Assembly (NCBI GenBank): GCA_037576215.1
Contig: JBANDB010000002.1
Location: 2,790,001-2,854,000, forward strand
Direction: 5' to 3'
DNA length: 64,000 nt
Origin: Armillaria gallica
Taxonomy: Eukaryota > Basidiomycota > Agaricomycetes > Agaricales > Physalacriaceae
The position numbers and the translations under genes are program-made. This document shows, piece after piece, positions 34,707-46,930 of the stretch. The notes under the pieces are model-generated. The model saw only the letters and a list, made by a program, of their open reading frames with translations. It was not told the origin of the DNA and did not search any database. Positions within the stretch are counted from its first letter, which is position 1; every line of letters begins with the position of its first letter.

Positions 34707-37418
34707 CTAAGAAATACTATCATACGCGGGAGGCGCTTCTCCCATTATACTCTGCTGTCCTGAAACCAGTCTTTCATATAAAGTACTTTCATCCATCGCC
34801 TCCTCTGCTTGACGCAACGACCGCATCGAGGTCGGATCCAATGGACTAGCCTCGACAGTCGATGCACTAGAGTCGTCGGAAGAGCGACCAGAGCCGATTC
34901 TTTCCAGTCCGTTGAACGGTCCTGCAACATCAGGTAAAGGATGACGATCTCGCTCGCGTTCCCTCTCCTTGTCCCGCGCGCGCTCGAGCGACTGGTGCTG
35001 ACATGGACACTGGATTGCGACAGACGTCGGATCCTCGAAGGACTTTGTGTAATGCGGTAGAGATGACCATTCCGGATTGCAGCGACACTATGAAGGGGGG
35101 CAAAGAGTTACACCAGATATACAGCGGCCCAAGAAACGCTCACGGATAGAATCATGATCGGAGTCTGCACCACGATATCGAACAGTTTCCGCCTCCCCGT
35201 CTTGGGGTCAACTGGGCTTTGGTCACCGGTTTCTACCCGTATAACACATTTCAGCGTGTGAGTAACACTGATATTGCTCCTTTTATTTTTATTTGTAAAG
35301 TGTAGCATGCGGCAGGAGGTAGGAAGCGGCAGATCGCGTTGGATTGTCCACGGTCCAGGTCCCATCCAGCTTGATGCGAGCTCCGACGCGTCGTCTTCAG
35401 GATTAACTAGAGCGTGCAAAGGCGAATTCTTAAGAGCATCTATGTCGTCCGACTCCAAAGGTAGGATCGGACCTGCGTGTTTCCCTTCGTGCTTTATACT
35501 GAGAAGCTGGACGTGGGTGATCGGATCTATTCGCGCAACACGTTTGAAGTGAGCAAGATACTCCACTTTCTCTGTGCAACACGACGGCGATAAGTAAAAG
35601 ATGACAGCGAGAGCCGATAGTCCCAACCTTCGATGAATACTGACAAACGGTGTATTTTTACCTTCGTGAGAGGCATCATAGTAAAAGAAATGGGTATCGT
35701 GCCACCGATGTAGAAACTTCTGCCGGATATCGTGATAAGGTACTGCAGTTGTTGGTCCCAATGGCGCTCCACGATAATGTTTTCGGTGTCTTCGGTGTCT
35801 TCCTCGGTCGGACAAGACACGACGACAATCTCGCGCTGAGCGGACAGCTTAGTCTTGAAAGTCCCGGGACGGTGGACATTTGCGGAGATAGTCCATGAAA
35901 TAGAACCGAAATTACACTGTAGAGTGGGAGGTGCATTCCCGGGTATCGTGAATGATATCGGGTAGGTATATGTACCTGTGCGCGTTCACACTGGGAATTG
36001 AGAATATGTTCAGTAAGATGGACAAGAAAAAAGTCACCTGCTTTGAATTCTCGCCATCGCTCACCGTCAATCCGATCGTCCGCGTCTGGCTTTAAGATAT
36101 CTCCGATTACGCCGAGTGTCAGCCTTTCCTTTGACCAGCCTTTCTGTCTCGAGCGCGACCGTTCGGCACTGTCGTCATTGGTGGTCAAGGATGGTTTTGC
36201 TTTCTCACGGGTCCGTCCTCTTGACGAATTCTCGTCCAGATGGAAATCTCGCTCCGTCGAACGACTCCCAGCTCCAAACGGGCGTCGGTTTCTGGGTGAA
36301 CTTGACCGTACGACATCCATTATGGCGTTCGATACTGAGGCGAGACTGAAACCGGATGCTTTCCTCCGTCCACGGGATTCACTAGGACTTCGCATGTCTG
36401 ATAGGCTGGGAACTCGCAGCGGTGATAATTGAGGAGAGTTCTGTGTGGTGTTGGGACCGGACTCCAAGGATTCGTCTATGCTCACGCGTCTGGAACGTGA
36501 TCCGTCCCTCGAGACGGGTTGCCACGAACGTAGACTAGACGACGAAGAGTGAATGGTAGGTGGGTTTGGGGGCAAGGCACGCGAAGGACCTTACGAAAAA
36601 GATGACAACACTTGAGCTTAATAAAAGCAGGCCTACTCACTTCCTCTTCCACGACTCAGGTTAGCCCTCAGGCTGTTTCGCAAATCTATCAAGGTATTCG
36701 CGGGGTCCTCATCTACCGTCTCGAGATGTCCTGCAGAGTGAGCGGGGCTTATCGTCGGACGTTCCGCGGAGGGAGATGAATGTGGAGGTGTGCGTAACGA
36801 GCCTGAGGACGACGACGGTGCATGGAGGGAATATGGAGGTATCTCTGGTGGGATAGGTATATCCGTGTCGTATGATTGTGGATTTCGCCGGTATGAACTG
36901 TCGACACTAACACGACGCTGCGCCCTTAGATATCGATTTGTATTTGCTGTGTCTGCCATATAAAGAGCATCCTCGGAATGGCTGGCCTGGTCGAGATGGT
37001 CGTCGTCATATTCGTCAAAGGCTTCATCGTTGTAGCCTATCAAGCCGGGGCCAACGGACTTAGTCCGACGGGGAGGCGGGCCGGCATTGAATAGTACAGT
37101 AGACACGGAGAAAACTTTGCTGTCTTCTGTGACGTCTACTCGCCGGGCACCAAAACCTGATAACAAAGAGTTCAACATTGAACCGGTGCTTATCTATAAT
37201 CTCGTACCTTCCGGCCATGCCGTAGAAGACGTGGCTTGGAGTTTAAGATCAATGCTGGTTATCTTGGTCGGCCTTGCGAGCTCAAGAATGAGCAAACCAC
37301 GCAATATGGAAGGCCGCGCATCACTGTTGGGATTTCTTCCAGACGAGTCGTCTGTCCTCAGAAATACAGCAGACTCTGTAAGGCGGATGCTGAGATTATT
37401 CTTTTTGATTCCATGCAT
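34707..37418 (-). CDS. Alpha-arrestin (ART-like ubiquitin ligase adaptor)
   Basis: Arrestin-domain protein of the fungal ART/creD type, expected to link plasma-membrane transporters to an Rsp5-type HECT ubiquitin ligase for endocytosis. It is a multi-exon gene on the minus strand. It starts at the ATG at 37418, giving MHGIKKNNLSIRLTE; this is the beginning of the arrestin N-domain, which continues with RGLLILELARPTKITSIDLKL and, after an intron, FGARRVDVTEDSKVF. A long Ser-rich linker follows (about 37050-36050). The C-domain includes TISGRSFYIGGTIPISF and YLAHFKRVARIDPITHVQLLS. The last residues include LPHY and end in EAPPAYDSIS, where PPAY is a PPxY motif able to bind WW domains. Stop at 34707-34709. 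Confidence 0.85.
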
Positions 37419-40400
37419 AGACTTTTAGAAGCAGGCCCAATGAAGGGCGAGGGGAGTGGCAGAGCTGCAGGTCAAGGCGGATGGCGGTCCAAAATAACGC
37501 GAACTGGTGGTCGATAGGAGACAAAGCATTTTATGTTTTAGCCACGTGCTCCGGGAATAATACCTAGCCGCCACAAGATCCGGCTGGCAGTTGAGAAGTT
37601 CGCCTTGGGAATGGCGCGATTCCGAAACATTCGCCGGTCAGTCGAGACTCTGCATATTGGCACATATTTGCCATGCCTGGCGTCATACGGTCAAGAAATC
37701 CTTTAGAATGCAGGTATCACCGGTATTGGCCCGTCTGGAATATTAACTGCTCGACTGTGCTTGTCATGTTTCCTTGTGCTTTTGGCAATGACCACGCAGT
37801 AAGGTTGAGGAGGCGCCGGCGTTCCGTATTTGCCTTGCATCTGCTGTCGAAACACTCGCCGAAAGTTGAAACATCGCCGCCCATATTGTTGGGTCCGCCA
37901 TATGCAAGTCTCCAAGAAACATGCGTGGCTGCGCGGTGAGATGGTGCGTTGGCTCAATGAAGTTCCAAGGCTTCTGCCGGGCATCGCATCACCCTTATGC
38001 TTCGACGTGGACAGTCATATTGCGTTGTACCTTGAGTGTTAGGACTGGGTGGTTCTAACTTTCAAGACTGCTGCAGTACTCACAGCCGTCGATGGTATAC
38101 AGGTGCTCGAAACAATATCTAGCCGGGTCTTTTATTAACCACTGAAAATCTTCGATACAAGTAGGTCTGCACATATTAGTGGCTGCGTGAATCAAATTTC
38201 TCTTCATGCGGTACGAAGAAGCTGGACCTGAAATGATTGGAATGTAAGATACATTATCGTGAGAAAGGCTAGTGCAAGGAGACTCACCATCTTCCAGATC
38301 TGGCCAAAACCTCATCATTTACGTCCGATGTTGGCATGTGCCAGCTTAAAGCGTAGTCGTCACGTACCGAGTAGGCGAACAGGTGCTGGAGATGAGCAGG
38401 CGGGAATGCGCGAACTCGACAAACGTGCACAAAGATCGGAAGTCAGACGGATCAACGAGTTGGGAGTCCAGATGGCTTTTAAGAGGCGCACGTCAGAGCT
38501 ACGTCAGACCCTGGGAACTTGCTTTGGCAGTTCGTTGTTCCACTTTTAATGTTTTGTCGATTCGAGACCCTGGAGCAGTGGAAACGGAGAGCAGGTAAAC
38601 CGAAAGAGCCTGTCCTACACCGCAGCGAGATCACAGCCCACGAGTACCAACCTGTGGAATACGAGAAATTGGATAAGATCTTTGCTAGCAGGGTCCGGCC
38701 GAAAATTGGCCAAGAGGGCCGCGACGGCGAAACCTGATCCGGATTTTAGGTAGAAAAGAATAGCACACAATGAAGTGCGTCCTTGGTATTTGTGTGCACT
38801 TCTAGCAGCCACTGATGACTGTCTGCGGAATTTTAGTCTTCAAGACATGAGGAAATGATCAAACAACATACTAAGAAAGCAGCACGTCTACACCTCTTAT
38901 TCCGCTGACCCCTTTGAACGCCCCATTCAGAAATATCGGCAGTAGCCAGTGCGCGTCGAACCTGTGTGATATGTAAGTTACGAGGCGAAGAAAAAGCGCC
39001 TTCTTTACGCCTGATAACGCATTTATTGTACTTCCACGAGCACGCTACTGCAGACGACATTCTTGTCTGATATTGTTGTGTATTTTGTGCTTGGCGTGCA
39101 TTTTCGCATGCTTCAATCTCCTTTCGGGGTTTGCCAGGGAAAAAGGCAACTGTTTCTGGGATGTGTTCTGAGGAAAGACGGAAAGAAGTTCTGGTCACTG
39201 ACAGTATCAGGGTGCAACCAGGTAGGTCGTTGGAGTTGGCTTTTGATCGCCGGGTAGTACGAATGTCGCCATGTAATTGCTTTTTTCTTCTCAAGGTGGT
39301 CCTACCAGGCGGTCGAAGTGGAGGAGAAGGGGGAGGTGAGTTATGCCACCACAAATCGACCAACGAGTGTTTTCTTCGAAGTTTTACGTGACTGGGGTTC
39401 TTTTGTCCGCCGAGCCAAAAGTCGTCCGTATTCGGGACCATCGAATGTCAGAACTGCATATCTGCTACAATACGCCGGTTCTGCCTTGACAACGAGTTAT
39501 ACGCGGCAGAGAGGTGGAAAACAGTCGATAAGGTACCTCCTACAGAATCGTGACGCTGCAGAAAGTGTTGGTTACTGTCTTCCAAGTTGTTCACGTTATC
39601 TTCCGGTAGCCTATACCTACACGGTCGGAAAGGATGCGGAACCTGCCCCCAGGGATGGGCGAAAATCAACAGAATCATTCGATGGTACTATGCAGATGTC
39701 AAAAGTATGTTTGAGTTCCTCAATAAGGGTCGCTCGGGCTGGAGGCGTCATTAAGCTGAAACAGCTGGAAGAAATTGTGCATGGCCAGTCTGAAATTTTC
39801 AACTGAAGCACTGGAGGAGGAAAATGTTCATGGTGCCCACTGCCATGTGGGGGTTCGAAGTGAGACGATGGCAGTCACGTTATCGTGGTATCAATGGTTA
39901 TCGCTTATCGGGGGCAGATAGTCTGACGTCATCGACTTCCTCTTCTATGCCTTCTATGTCCCCTCTTCCCAAGCGGGGTCGGACCGGCGTACACGGGTAC
40001 CCGTTCTAGATGGCAACCTCCGTCATTGGAAGGATACAGACTTGGTCTCCTTGCCAACAAGCCTCATTGGCGTCGCCGGCTGGGTAAGTATTATAACATT
40101 CATGCATACCTACTCCTTGCCATGCTGCTCGAAGTTACTGTCCGGTTGGCTCAGACTGCCCATTACGCCGTCTTCCAATACGGTGATCTCCAGTAATCTC
40201 TCCGCCGTATCTGCCCCGGCCCCGTGGAGAATTAATTTGATTCTTCTTGAAATTCTCCGCAAGTGAACTTACGCGGTATCAACGACGTACATGTACGTTG
40301 CTGTGATCGTAATTGTTCTAGTCCAATCAGAGCGTGAGTGCGGATGCTGACAGGGAAAAGGCTGGCTGCCGTGAGCCAACTTCTCCTCGTCCCCCTCCTT

Positions 40401-40482
40401 CGCACAGGCCAAAAGCCCAGTGACGCGCCCGTCACCTTCACTAGCTCTGTCCTTTCTGTTTTTCAGTCTCTTTCTTTGCAAA
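37419..40482. other. Gene-poor region with unassigned open frames
   Basis: About 3 kb without a recognisable gene. Two stretches may be gene remnants. On the + strand, 39063-39237 could join to 39318-39806 (a 162-codon open frame) through an intron beginning gtaggt at 39222. On the minus strand, 38318-38055 shows a well-formed intron (gtgagt to tttcag, about 38285-38228) inside a Cys-containing frame ending CEYCSSLES. Neither resembles a family I know. Confidence 0.4.
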
Positions 40483-41267
40483 ATGTCGACAACGTGCAGC
40501 ATGCGTACCTTCCTCGTTGGGCTTATCTCCGTTGTGAGTTTTTCTTGCCGCATTGCTACGCGTTGATTTATCCCCATCTTTCAGCTGGCTGTTGCACGCA
40601 CTGTACTTGCCGCGAACATCGTGGTCACTGTAGGTCACAATACGACAAATAATGCCAGTGCGGTATTCCAGCCGCAGAGCGTGACCGCAAAGCTCAATGA
40701 CATCGTCGTTTTTAACTGTTCGTGCTTGTTTTATATTTGAAGGCTCGTGTCGTGTGCTGAGGATATCCCAGTTACGGAGGGAAATCACACCGTCACCCAA
40801 TCTCTTTTCTATGCACCATGTATTCCAGCCAACGGAGCCAACAACACTGTCAACGGGTTTGATTCGAGCTTCCGCGACACTGTCAATGGCACTGCGATTA
40901 CCATCCTCACAGTCCCTATCACCCCCGCAATTGAAAACCAAACACTCTGGTTTTTCGACTACAACACCTGCGGCGAAGGAGGCGTGGGTGCGATCAATGT
41001 TAACGAGAGCAGCTCACAAACGCTAGAAGGATTTGAGGTATGCCTACCACATTCAATATTCCATACTGAGTTAACCCGGAATTACAGCGTAATGCTATTC
41101 GTCTCAATGGTACAGCTTCTTCTTCTACGTCTTCTAGCGCGAGTCGAACTTCGGCGTCGACGTCTGCCTCATCAACCGGAGAGTCGGGCTCCAACGACGC
41201 CCAGCGCACCGTTGTATTTGTAGGAGCGGCGATGATCCCCGTTATCTTACTATCGGCATTCCTTTAA
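40483..41267 (+). CDS. Cupredoxin-like surface protein, probably GPI-anchored
   Basis: Secreted protein with a plastocyanin-like fold, typical of fungal extracellular Ser/Thr-rich cupredoxin proteins. Exons: 40483-40533, 40585-40717, 40772-41037, 41088-41267 (209 aa). The signal peptide (MSTTCSMRTFLVGLISVLAVARTVLA) is split by intron 1. NIVVTVGHNTT and FNFTEGNHTVTQSLF match the fold, with a first copper-type His in GNHTVTQ. The usual second cluster (C-xx-HC-xx-GM) reads here DYNTCGEGGVGAIN. The Cys is kept, but the His and the Met are not, so copper binding is doubtful. A Ser/Thr-rich stalk and a hydrophobic C-terminus (TVVFVGAAMIPVILLSAFL) suggest GPI anchoring to the cell surface. Confidence 0.8.
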
Positions 41268-41687
41268 ACTAATTCAAAACCGATTGGATGCATGCCTGTT
41301 GAAAATATTTTTCCTGGGTTTACCTTGTCAGACCGTGACACTTTATTTATTCAAATGATTGAATCACGAATTTCTGCTTTCCTTCAATGATATCCTGATA
41401 CCTACTCATATTGACATCTGTGATCTGTGATCTGTGATCTGTTGCTTATAATTATTGTACCCAGTCCTACAGCTTTGAATACTGCTTATCGATTTGGTAC
41501 TTTCTTTTTTGCCTCCGTCTGAGCACAGCCACGATCTCTCGTGAACAGCATTGTGTCATCGCACATAATGGATCTTACCTAGGGCCGATGACCATTTCTT
41601 GGCGGTTTTATTAGCCGCTGCTACAGCTCCCCATGATCGTCTCCTTGTCTTCCGACCACCACCACCTTTTCTCTTTCTGTCGATGCT
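41268..41687. other. Intergenic with short tandem repeat
   Basis: 420 bases with no gene. At about 41415-41440 the 7-base unit ctgtgat is repeated three times, followed by a partial copy. Confidence 0.55.
41415..41440 (+). repeat. ctgtgat tandem repeat
   Basis: Three consecutive copies of a 7-base unit followed by a partial one, in the spacer upstream of the HSL-type hydrolase. It is a simple microsatellite-like repeat. Confidence 0.7.
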
Positions 41688-44600
41688 ATGCCCGTCAATA
41701 TTCTCACCGCCCAAGCAGGCCTCCGGGTTGGGCCCCTGCTGCTCGAGACGCTCGTGAAGCATTACTTTGACCGCATCACCAAGGACGCGCTCAAGAAGAC
41801 GGAGGTCCAACTGAGGCGCGATGAACTTTTGTACGACCAGGCCTTTAGTATCATCAAGGTGCGCTGTCTTCGTTCCTCGCGCGCCGAGATCCAGCTGAAA
41901 TGATCTCGGCAGATGTTCTTGGAGATAGCAACGTAGTGAGTCAATCACCGCCTCTTTTCGCGCCCGCTAAGACCAAGGGACATCAGCCATACTGTAGAGG
42001 AGGTCCAAGGTTGGTTACTCCGATCCAATGGATGGCATTCATTTCAATCCCGGCTCTATTCTAGGCTTTGGAAACACACGGACGCCATCTCCACCCTGGG
42101 TACGCGTTGTACGAGTCCTAGTGCCAATGTCATGCTGTGATGAGGCAGCTACGTATCTTGTTCAAGTGTTAGGTGGTGAGGAAACCGCACGGCGTGTTGT
42201 AGGCGGTGTAAAGTGGTGGCAGGTGCGAGGTATCAGCGGGTGTGTTCTCTGTTCATTGCTTCCTGGATCTTACGTTAAATCTAAATTTAGTGTTGATGGT
42301 CAGTGGATAACTGCGAAGAAGGACTGGCGAGAGGCCAAGCGGCGGTACAAGATGCAGCAGAAATCTAGACCCGACGCTGACCCGGTGCAGGAGAGTGGTG
42401 AATCAGCGACGTATGACAAAGATATGGATGAAATGCGTTGTATTTTTTACTTGCATGGAGGTGAGGTATCATAGACATGCCTCTTTAAGTGCTTGCTGAT
42501 TCTTTTTTTGCATAGGTGGATACTATTTTGGAAGCGTAGACCAAGAGAGGTAAGGCATGCACTTTTAATTAAAAGACAGCCGTCCTTATGTTGTGCTACA
42601 GATACAGCATTCAGCGACATGCTCGCAAAATTAACGGTCGCGTGTTTGGTGAGATCAAACCCTAAAGTCCTGCTTCGTTAGTTGCTTATCATCTGTCAGC
42701 CGTAAATTATCGTTTAGCCCCCCAATACCCGTTCCCTTGCGCGCTTCAAGACGTGTTAGCCGCCTGTAGGCCACAACATTATTTCATATCCTTATGTCCT
42801 AACTACTCTGCAGATTTATACTTAATAAACCCACCCCCGGATGCTCAGCATCGTCCGGTTAAGCCATCACATATAGTTGTCGCCGGAGATTCGGCAGGAG
42901 GTGGCATATCTTTAGCGCTGCTTCAAGTCATTCGGGATAGTGGACTACCTATGCCTGCAGGTGGGGTTTTGATATCACCTTGGTGCGAGTAAGTCCCATT
43001 TTCCCGTCAGACTCTGGATTCGTACTAATATCCCTCAGTTTGACACATTCCTTTCCGAGCATTCACCTCAACACCGACACCGATATCATCCCTAAGTATG
43101 GGTTGTCTCTCCAGAAGCCGAGTGCCTTGTGGCCACCCCCGTCCCAGGAAATGACGCGAATTGTGCACGCTTCTCTTCGCTCCCGTATACGACAGGCATT
43201 CAAGATGGAAACGCATGAGCCCAACGCGTCAGTGACAACCCTGAGCGGACCCAGATGTACTTCAGCTTCCGGAATGCCCGTAGATGTCGGTGCAACGGCA
43301 CCCCTTCCTTCGATGGATTCAGGGAGCCAAACGATCAACATGACTACGGCGTCGGGAGATGTACTCAAGATCGATCAGCAAGTACACATGTATGCGCAGA
43401 ATAGCCTTTTAGGCCACCCTCTTGTTAGTCCGGCCATGTCATACTTGGGAGGACTGCCGCCTCTGTTTTTTATTGATAGCGAGAAAGAGGTTTTACGTGA
43501 CGAAATAATCTACGCGTAAGCTGTCTTGTTCCGTGTTTATTTTGCGTCTTACCCAGACTTTACTAGCGCTCATAAGGCAGCATACCCAGAGAAATACCCC
43601 ATTAGAGAGGAAATTCGAAATTCATATCCACCACTTAAAGGTATTGAATCACGGTACAAAGCTACGCGCGTACACCTACAGGTTTATGATGGTAAGAGCA
43701 CTTGGCTGTAGTGATATTGCCACTATCTAATGCCTTGTTTAGATGCAGCTCACACATTACCCGTCCTGTTCTCATTCACTACCCCGGGAAAGTTTTGCTA
43801 TCGTGCCATCGCTTCCTTCTGCAAATCTGTTACTGGAATGAATCAAACCCCTCAAAGTCCCGTTGAGGGATCGTTTACTATTCCGAGCCCGCCGCACACG
43901 CCTACGCGCAATTCTGCAACCGGCTTGCTGTCCCCGCAAAAACGAGAGCCTATCTCCCATACATCTTCAATGACGCAGTCATCCACGCCTCTCGAGATGA
44001 CTGAAGATGAAAAAGGCTTGTCTCCTGCTCATCCGCATAGGAAATCACTGCGGCGAGCGTTTTCCGAGTCTATACGGAAACGGTCAATGTCTCATGCCTG
44101 GAATAAGCATCACGGATTACCTGCTTTGCCATCTGCTGAGCATGCAAATGGTGACAAGCTAAATGGAAACGGCGATTTTCTCAAGCAGGACAACTCCTCT
44201 ACCGATGTAGCTGGTCCGCGCTTCCCTCATCATCATCATCACCATGCCTCTTCGCCGTCGCCCCCTGGGGAAGGAGAACGAATGGCCGGGGATCCTGCCG
44301 TTTACGCAGAGACTTTTGTATGTTCAGTTCTTATTTGACGCTGGGTTTCCTAATCTTATCCTCTCTCCCCAAGGACAATCCAGATTGGGATGGCATTATG
44401 ATTCGTGAGCGCGTATCCACTCAAGGCGTCATCCGACCACTCGAGCCAGAATCCGAACTCGATGCTTTGAACGTCCCCATCGAGTTTATGGGTGCCATAT
44501 CCGAACTCGCTGCTCGACGGTTCATCGAAGGACGGGCCAAATTTGACAAGAAATTCTCCCATGTGGTCAAAGCCATCGAGAAGCACCGGATAGATAATCT

Positions 44601-45042
44601 CAAGCGGGCAAAGAAGGATACGATCCGGAACATTGCTGTTCTACAGCATTCGTTGGAGAGTGATGAGAAGACTGACGGAGACAAGAGGATCAAGGATGGT
44701 TTGCTGGAGGCGTCGGGGAGCTGGAGCTGGGCTTGGGCCCTTGATGCGGGGGAGACGCCTCCGCCGAGTAGTATTGTGTCGAGGCGAGATACCGATGAGG
44801 CGAGGCGGCTTGCGAAGATTGCGGACCAGGCGGTATTTCCAGGGGAACATTCTGTTACGGGCAATAATCTGTGGCAGGTGTTGGTGAACTTTTTGACAGT
44901 GACGCCAGACAAGGAGAAGGAGAAAGGGCATGAGCATGACAAGGATGCGGCTCCCCGTAGAAGGATGTCGTTATTTTACAAGTTCGCTCCCTCATCGTCG
45001 CAAGAGAAGATGCCAGAGGCGGGGTCTCGGGCTCCTCCATAA
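41688..45042 (+). CDS. HSL-type alpha/beta hydrolase (lipase/esterase)
   Basis: Hydrolase of the hormone-sensitive lipase family, expected to act on acylglycerols or sterol esters. It is a many-exon gene of roughly 900 aa. First exons: 41688-41858, 41913-41932 (20 nt), 41987-42009 (23 nt), 42065 onward. The N-terminal part has a conserved segment TRTPSPPWVRVVRVLVPMSCCDEA before the catalytic domain. The oxyanion-hole motif is HGGGYYFGS, split by an intron; the nucleophile is in GDSAGGG; the acid is probably Asp in FIDSEKEVLRDE; the His is in DAAHTLPVLF. After the catalytic domain there is a long basic/Ser-rich extension with a natural run of six His (about 44227-44247) and a helical region. 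It ends at the TAA at 45040. Confidence 0.85.
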
Positions 45043-45434
45043 GCCTGGACGAATAGATGTATATAATTTGCTATTATTTCCGACTTGTTGTAGTTGTACA
45101 ACTAATAATAGAGTTACTCTTCGCGTTTATGCTGAGTGATGGTAGGTCCCCGAACAATGCCCTCTGAACGTTAGACTGTCAATTTGGCCAAAATTTGTCT
45201 GAACTGGGTGTCGGCCACATTGATCGGACGTCGTCTTGATCAGTGACCACCACTTCACAATTACCTTTGCTTATTTATTGGGAACGTATGCTGGTTTTCT
45301 AAACTCTAAAACTGGTCGGTTCGTGGGTTCGGTGCCATCAATCACGCATGCGTCGGTCCCGGCTACTAAGAAACCGGGGTAAGCTTCACAAGGACCGAGG
45401 AGCGCTGCCATCTGATATTCTTCTTTCTGTACTC
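45043..45434. other. Intergenic, no gene seen
   Basis: About 390 bases between the HSL-type gene and the APH-type gene. An in-frame ATG at 45348 exists upstream of the APH-type start, but the segment it would add (RRSRLLRNRG...) has no family likeness. Confidence 0.5.
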
Positions 45435-46930
45435 ATGTCTTCCAGCAAATCACCGAAGAAGGTCGGTGGGGAATACGGGCAAGTGCGTGCAAATATCGAT
45501 GTCCCAAAACTGGAGAGCTATCTGGAGAGAAATGTCCCTCAAATTCGCTTGCCGCTGCAGGTGAAGCAGTTCAAGGTGCGTCACACGCCTGCTTGAGACT
45601 TTGACCTAATGTTCGTTTGTAGTTTGGACAGGTATCGTTTCATTACCGGCGTCATTCATTGCACTGAATGTATCTCTACAAGTCCAATCCTACGTACTTC
45701 TTGACTGACGCCAGGTGCATAGCTCCAATGTCACCACCTTTTACGCAGGCTAACCTGGCGCAGCTCAAAACGATATGTTCTCCGGAAGAAACCTGCGGGC
45801 CAGTTGTTGTCGAAGACTGCGCACCAGGTGGAGCGGGAATATACAATGCTTCATGCCCTTCATACATTCAACAACAAGCCAACGACTCGTCCTGAGGAAC
45901 GCGTCCCGGTGCCAGAGCCGTATATTCTGTGCGAAGACGTGTCCGTGATTGGAACACCCTTCTACGTGATGGAATTTGTAGACGGGCGAATCTTTACCGA
46001 TCCGCGGATGCCTGAATCCAGTCCCGAAGATCGAAGGGAATGGTGCGTCTTCGTCCTCTCTCGACAACACCTCTCTCTTATATCTTTTCACCTGCAGCTG
46101 GCTTGGTGCCGTACGAGCACTAACTAAACTCAGCAGCGTTAACCCCGCTGCAATTGGTCTTTCGAACTTTGGTCCTTCGACAGACTACTTCCCTCGTCAA
46201 CTCAAATCCCTTTCTGCTGTCTCCAAGGCCCAGGCTGCAGCTACAGATGTCGACACGGGCATACCAGTCGGGCCCATACCCTCCTTTGACAACATGATTA
46301 CATGGTACTACGCCAACCTCCCCGACGAGTCCAAAATTGGTCTCCGAATTGTACATGGAGATTACAAAATGGATAACCTCATCTTTCATCCTACTGAGAA
46401 CCGTGTTATTGGTATCCTGGACTGGGAGCTGTGTACACTTGGAAGTCCCGTATGTGGTATCGATATTGCTCTTGGTCTCTGGACTGAGTGTCATTGAACT
46501 AGCTCGCTGATTTTGCAAACTTGTCCCAGCCATGGGCAATGGATCCTGTTGACATTCCGATTGCTAGGCAAAATTTGTTGGTAGCCTTTGGCGCCAAGAA
46601 CCAGAAAGACGTCCCAATTACTTTTGAGGAGCTGGAAGGAGAATATTGTCGACTGATGAGGCAACCGTGTCCCATCAATGAACTTATCTTTGTTCGTAGC
46701 TGGATGATATTCCGGGTAAGTTGTATTCCAAACTTAAAGAGTTGAAATTTTCATCTTCTTTGCAGTTGGCTATCATCATGCAAGGGATTGCTGCAAGACA
46801 CGCCAAACGTCAGGCAAGTTCTGCCCAAGCTGGGACCTATGGATCTACCTTTATCCTCATGGGTAACCTGGCAAAGGTCTTCTTGGCAAAAAATGGTGTG
46901 CGTCTAGATGCAAAAATGTTCAAGTTATAG
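45435..46930 (+). CDS. APH-family kinase-like protein (ACAD10/11 N-domain type)
   Basis: Aminoglycoside phosphotransferase/choline-kinase-like fold, close to the kinase domain of ACAD10/11; the substrate in fungi is not established. Exons: 45435-45575, 45623-45631, 45683-45714, 45749-46042, 46098-46449, 46503-46715, 46766-46930. Exon 2 is only 9 nt and codes FGQ, restoring the family motif QFKFGQSNPTY. The ATP-binding Lys is in YVLRKKPAG. The catalytic loop is HGDYKMDN and the metal-binding motif is [11 protein letters not shown] followed by LADFANL. I start at 45435 ([12 protein letters not shown]) rather than at 45348. The protein is complete to [13 protein letters not shown]. Confidence 0.87.

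Noticed and set aside
38833..39441. 202-codon minus-strand frame
   Set aside because: No recognisable family; overlaps a + strand frame and has an odd Arg/Lys/Cys-rich composition.
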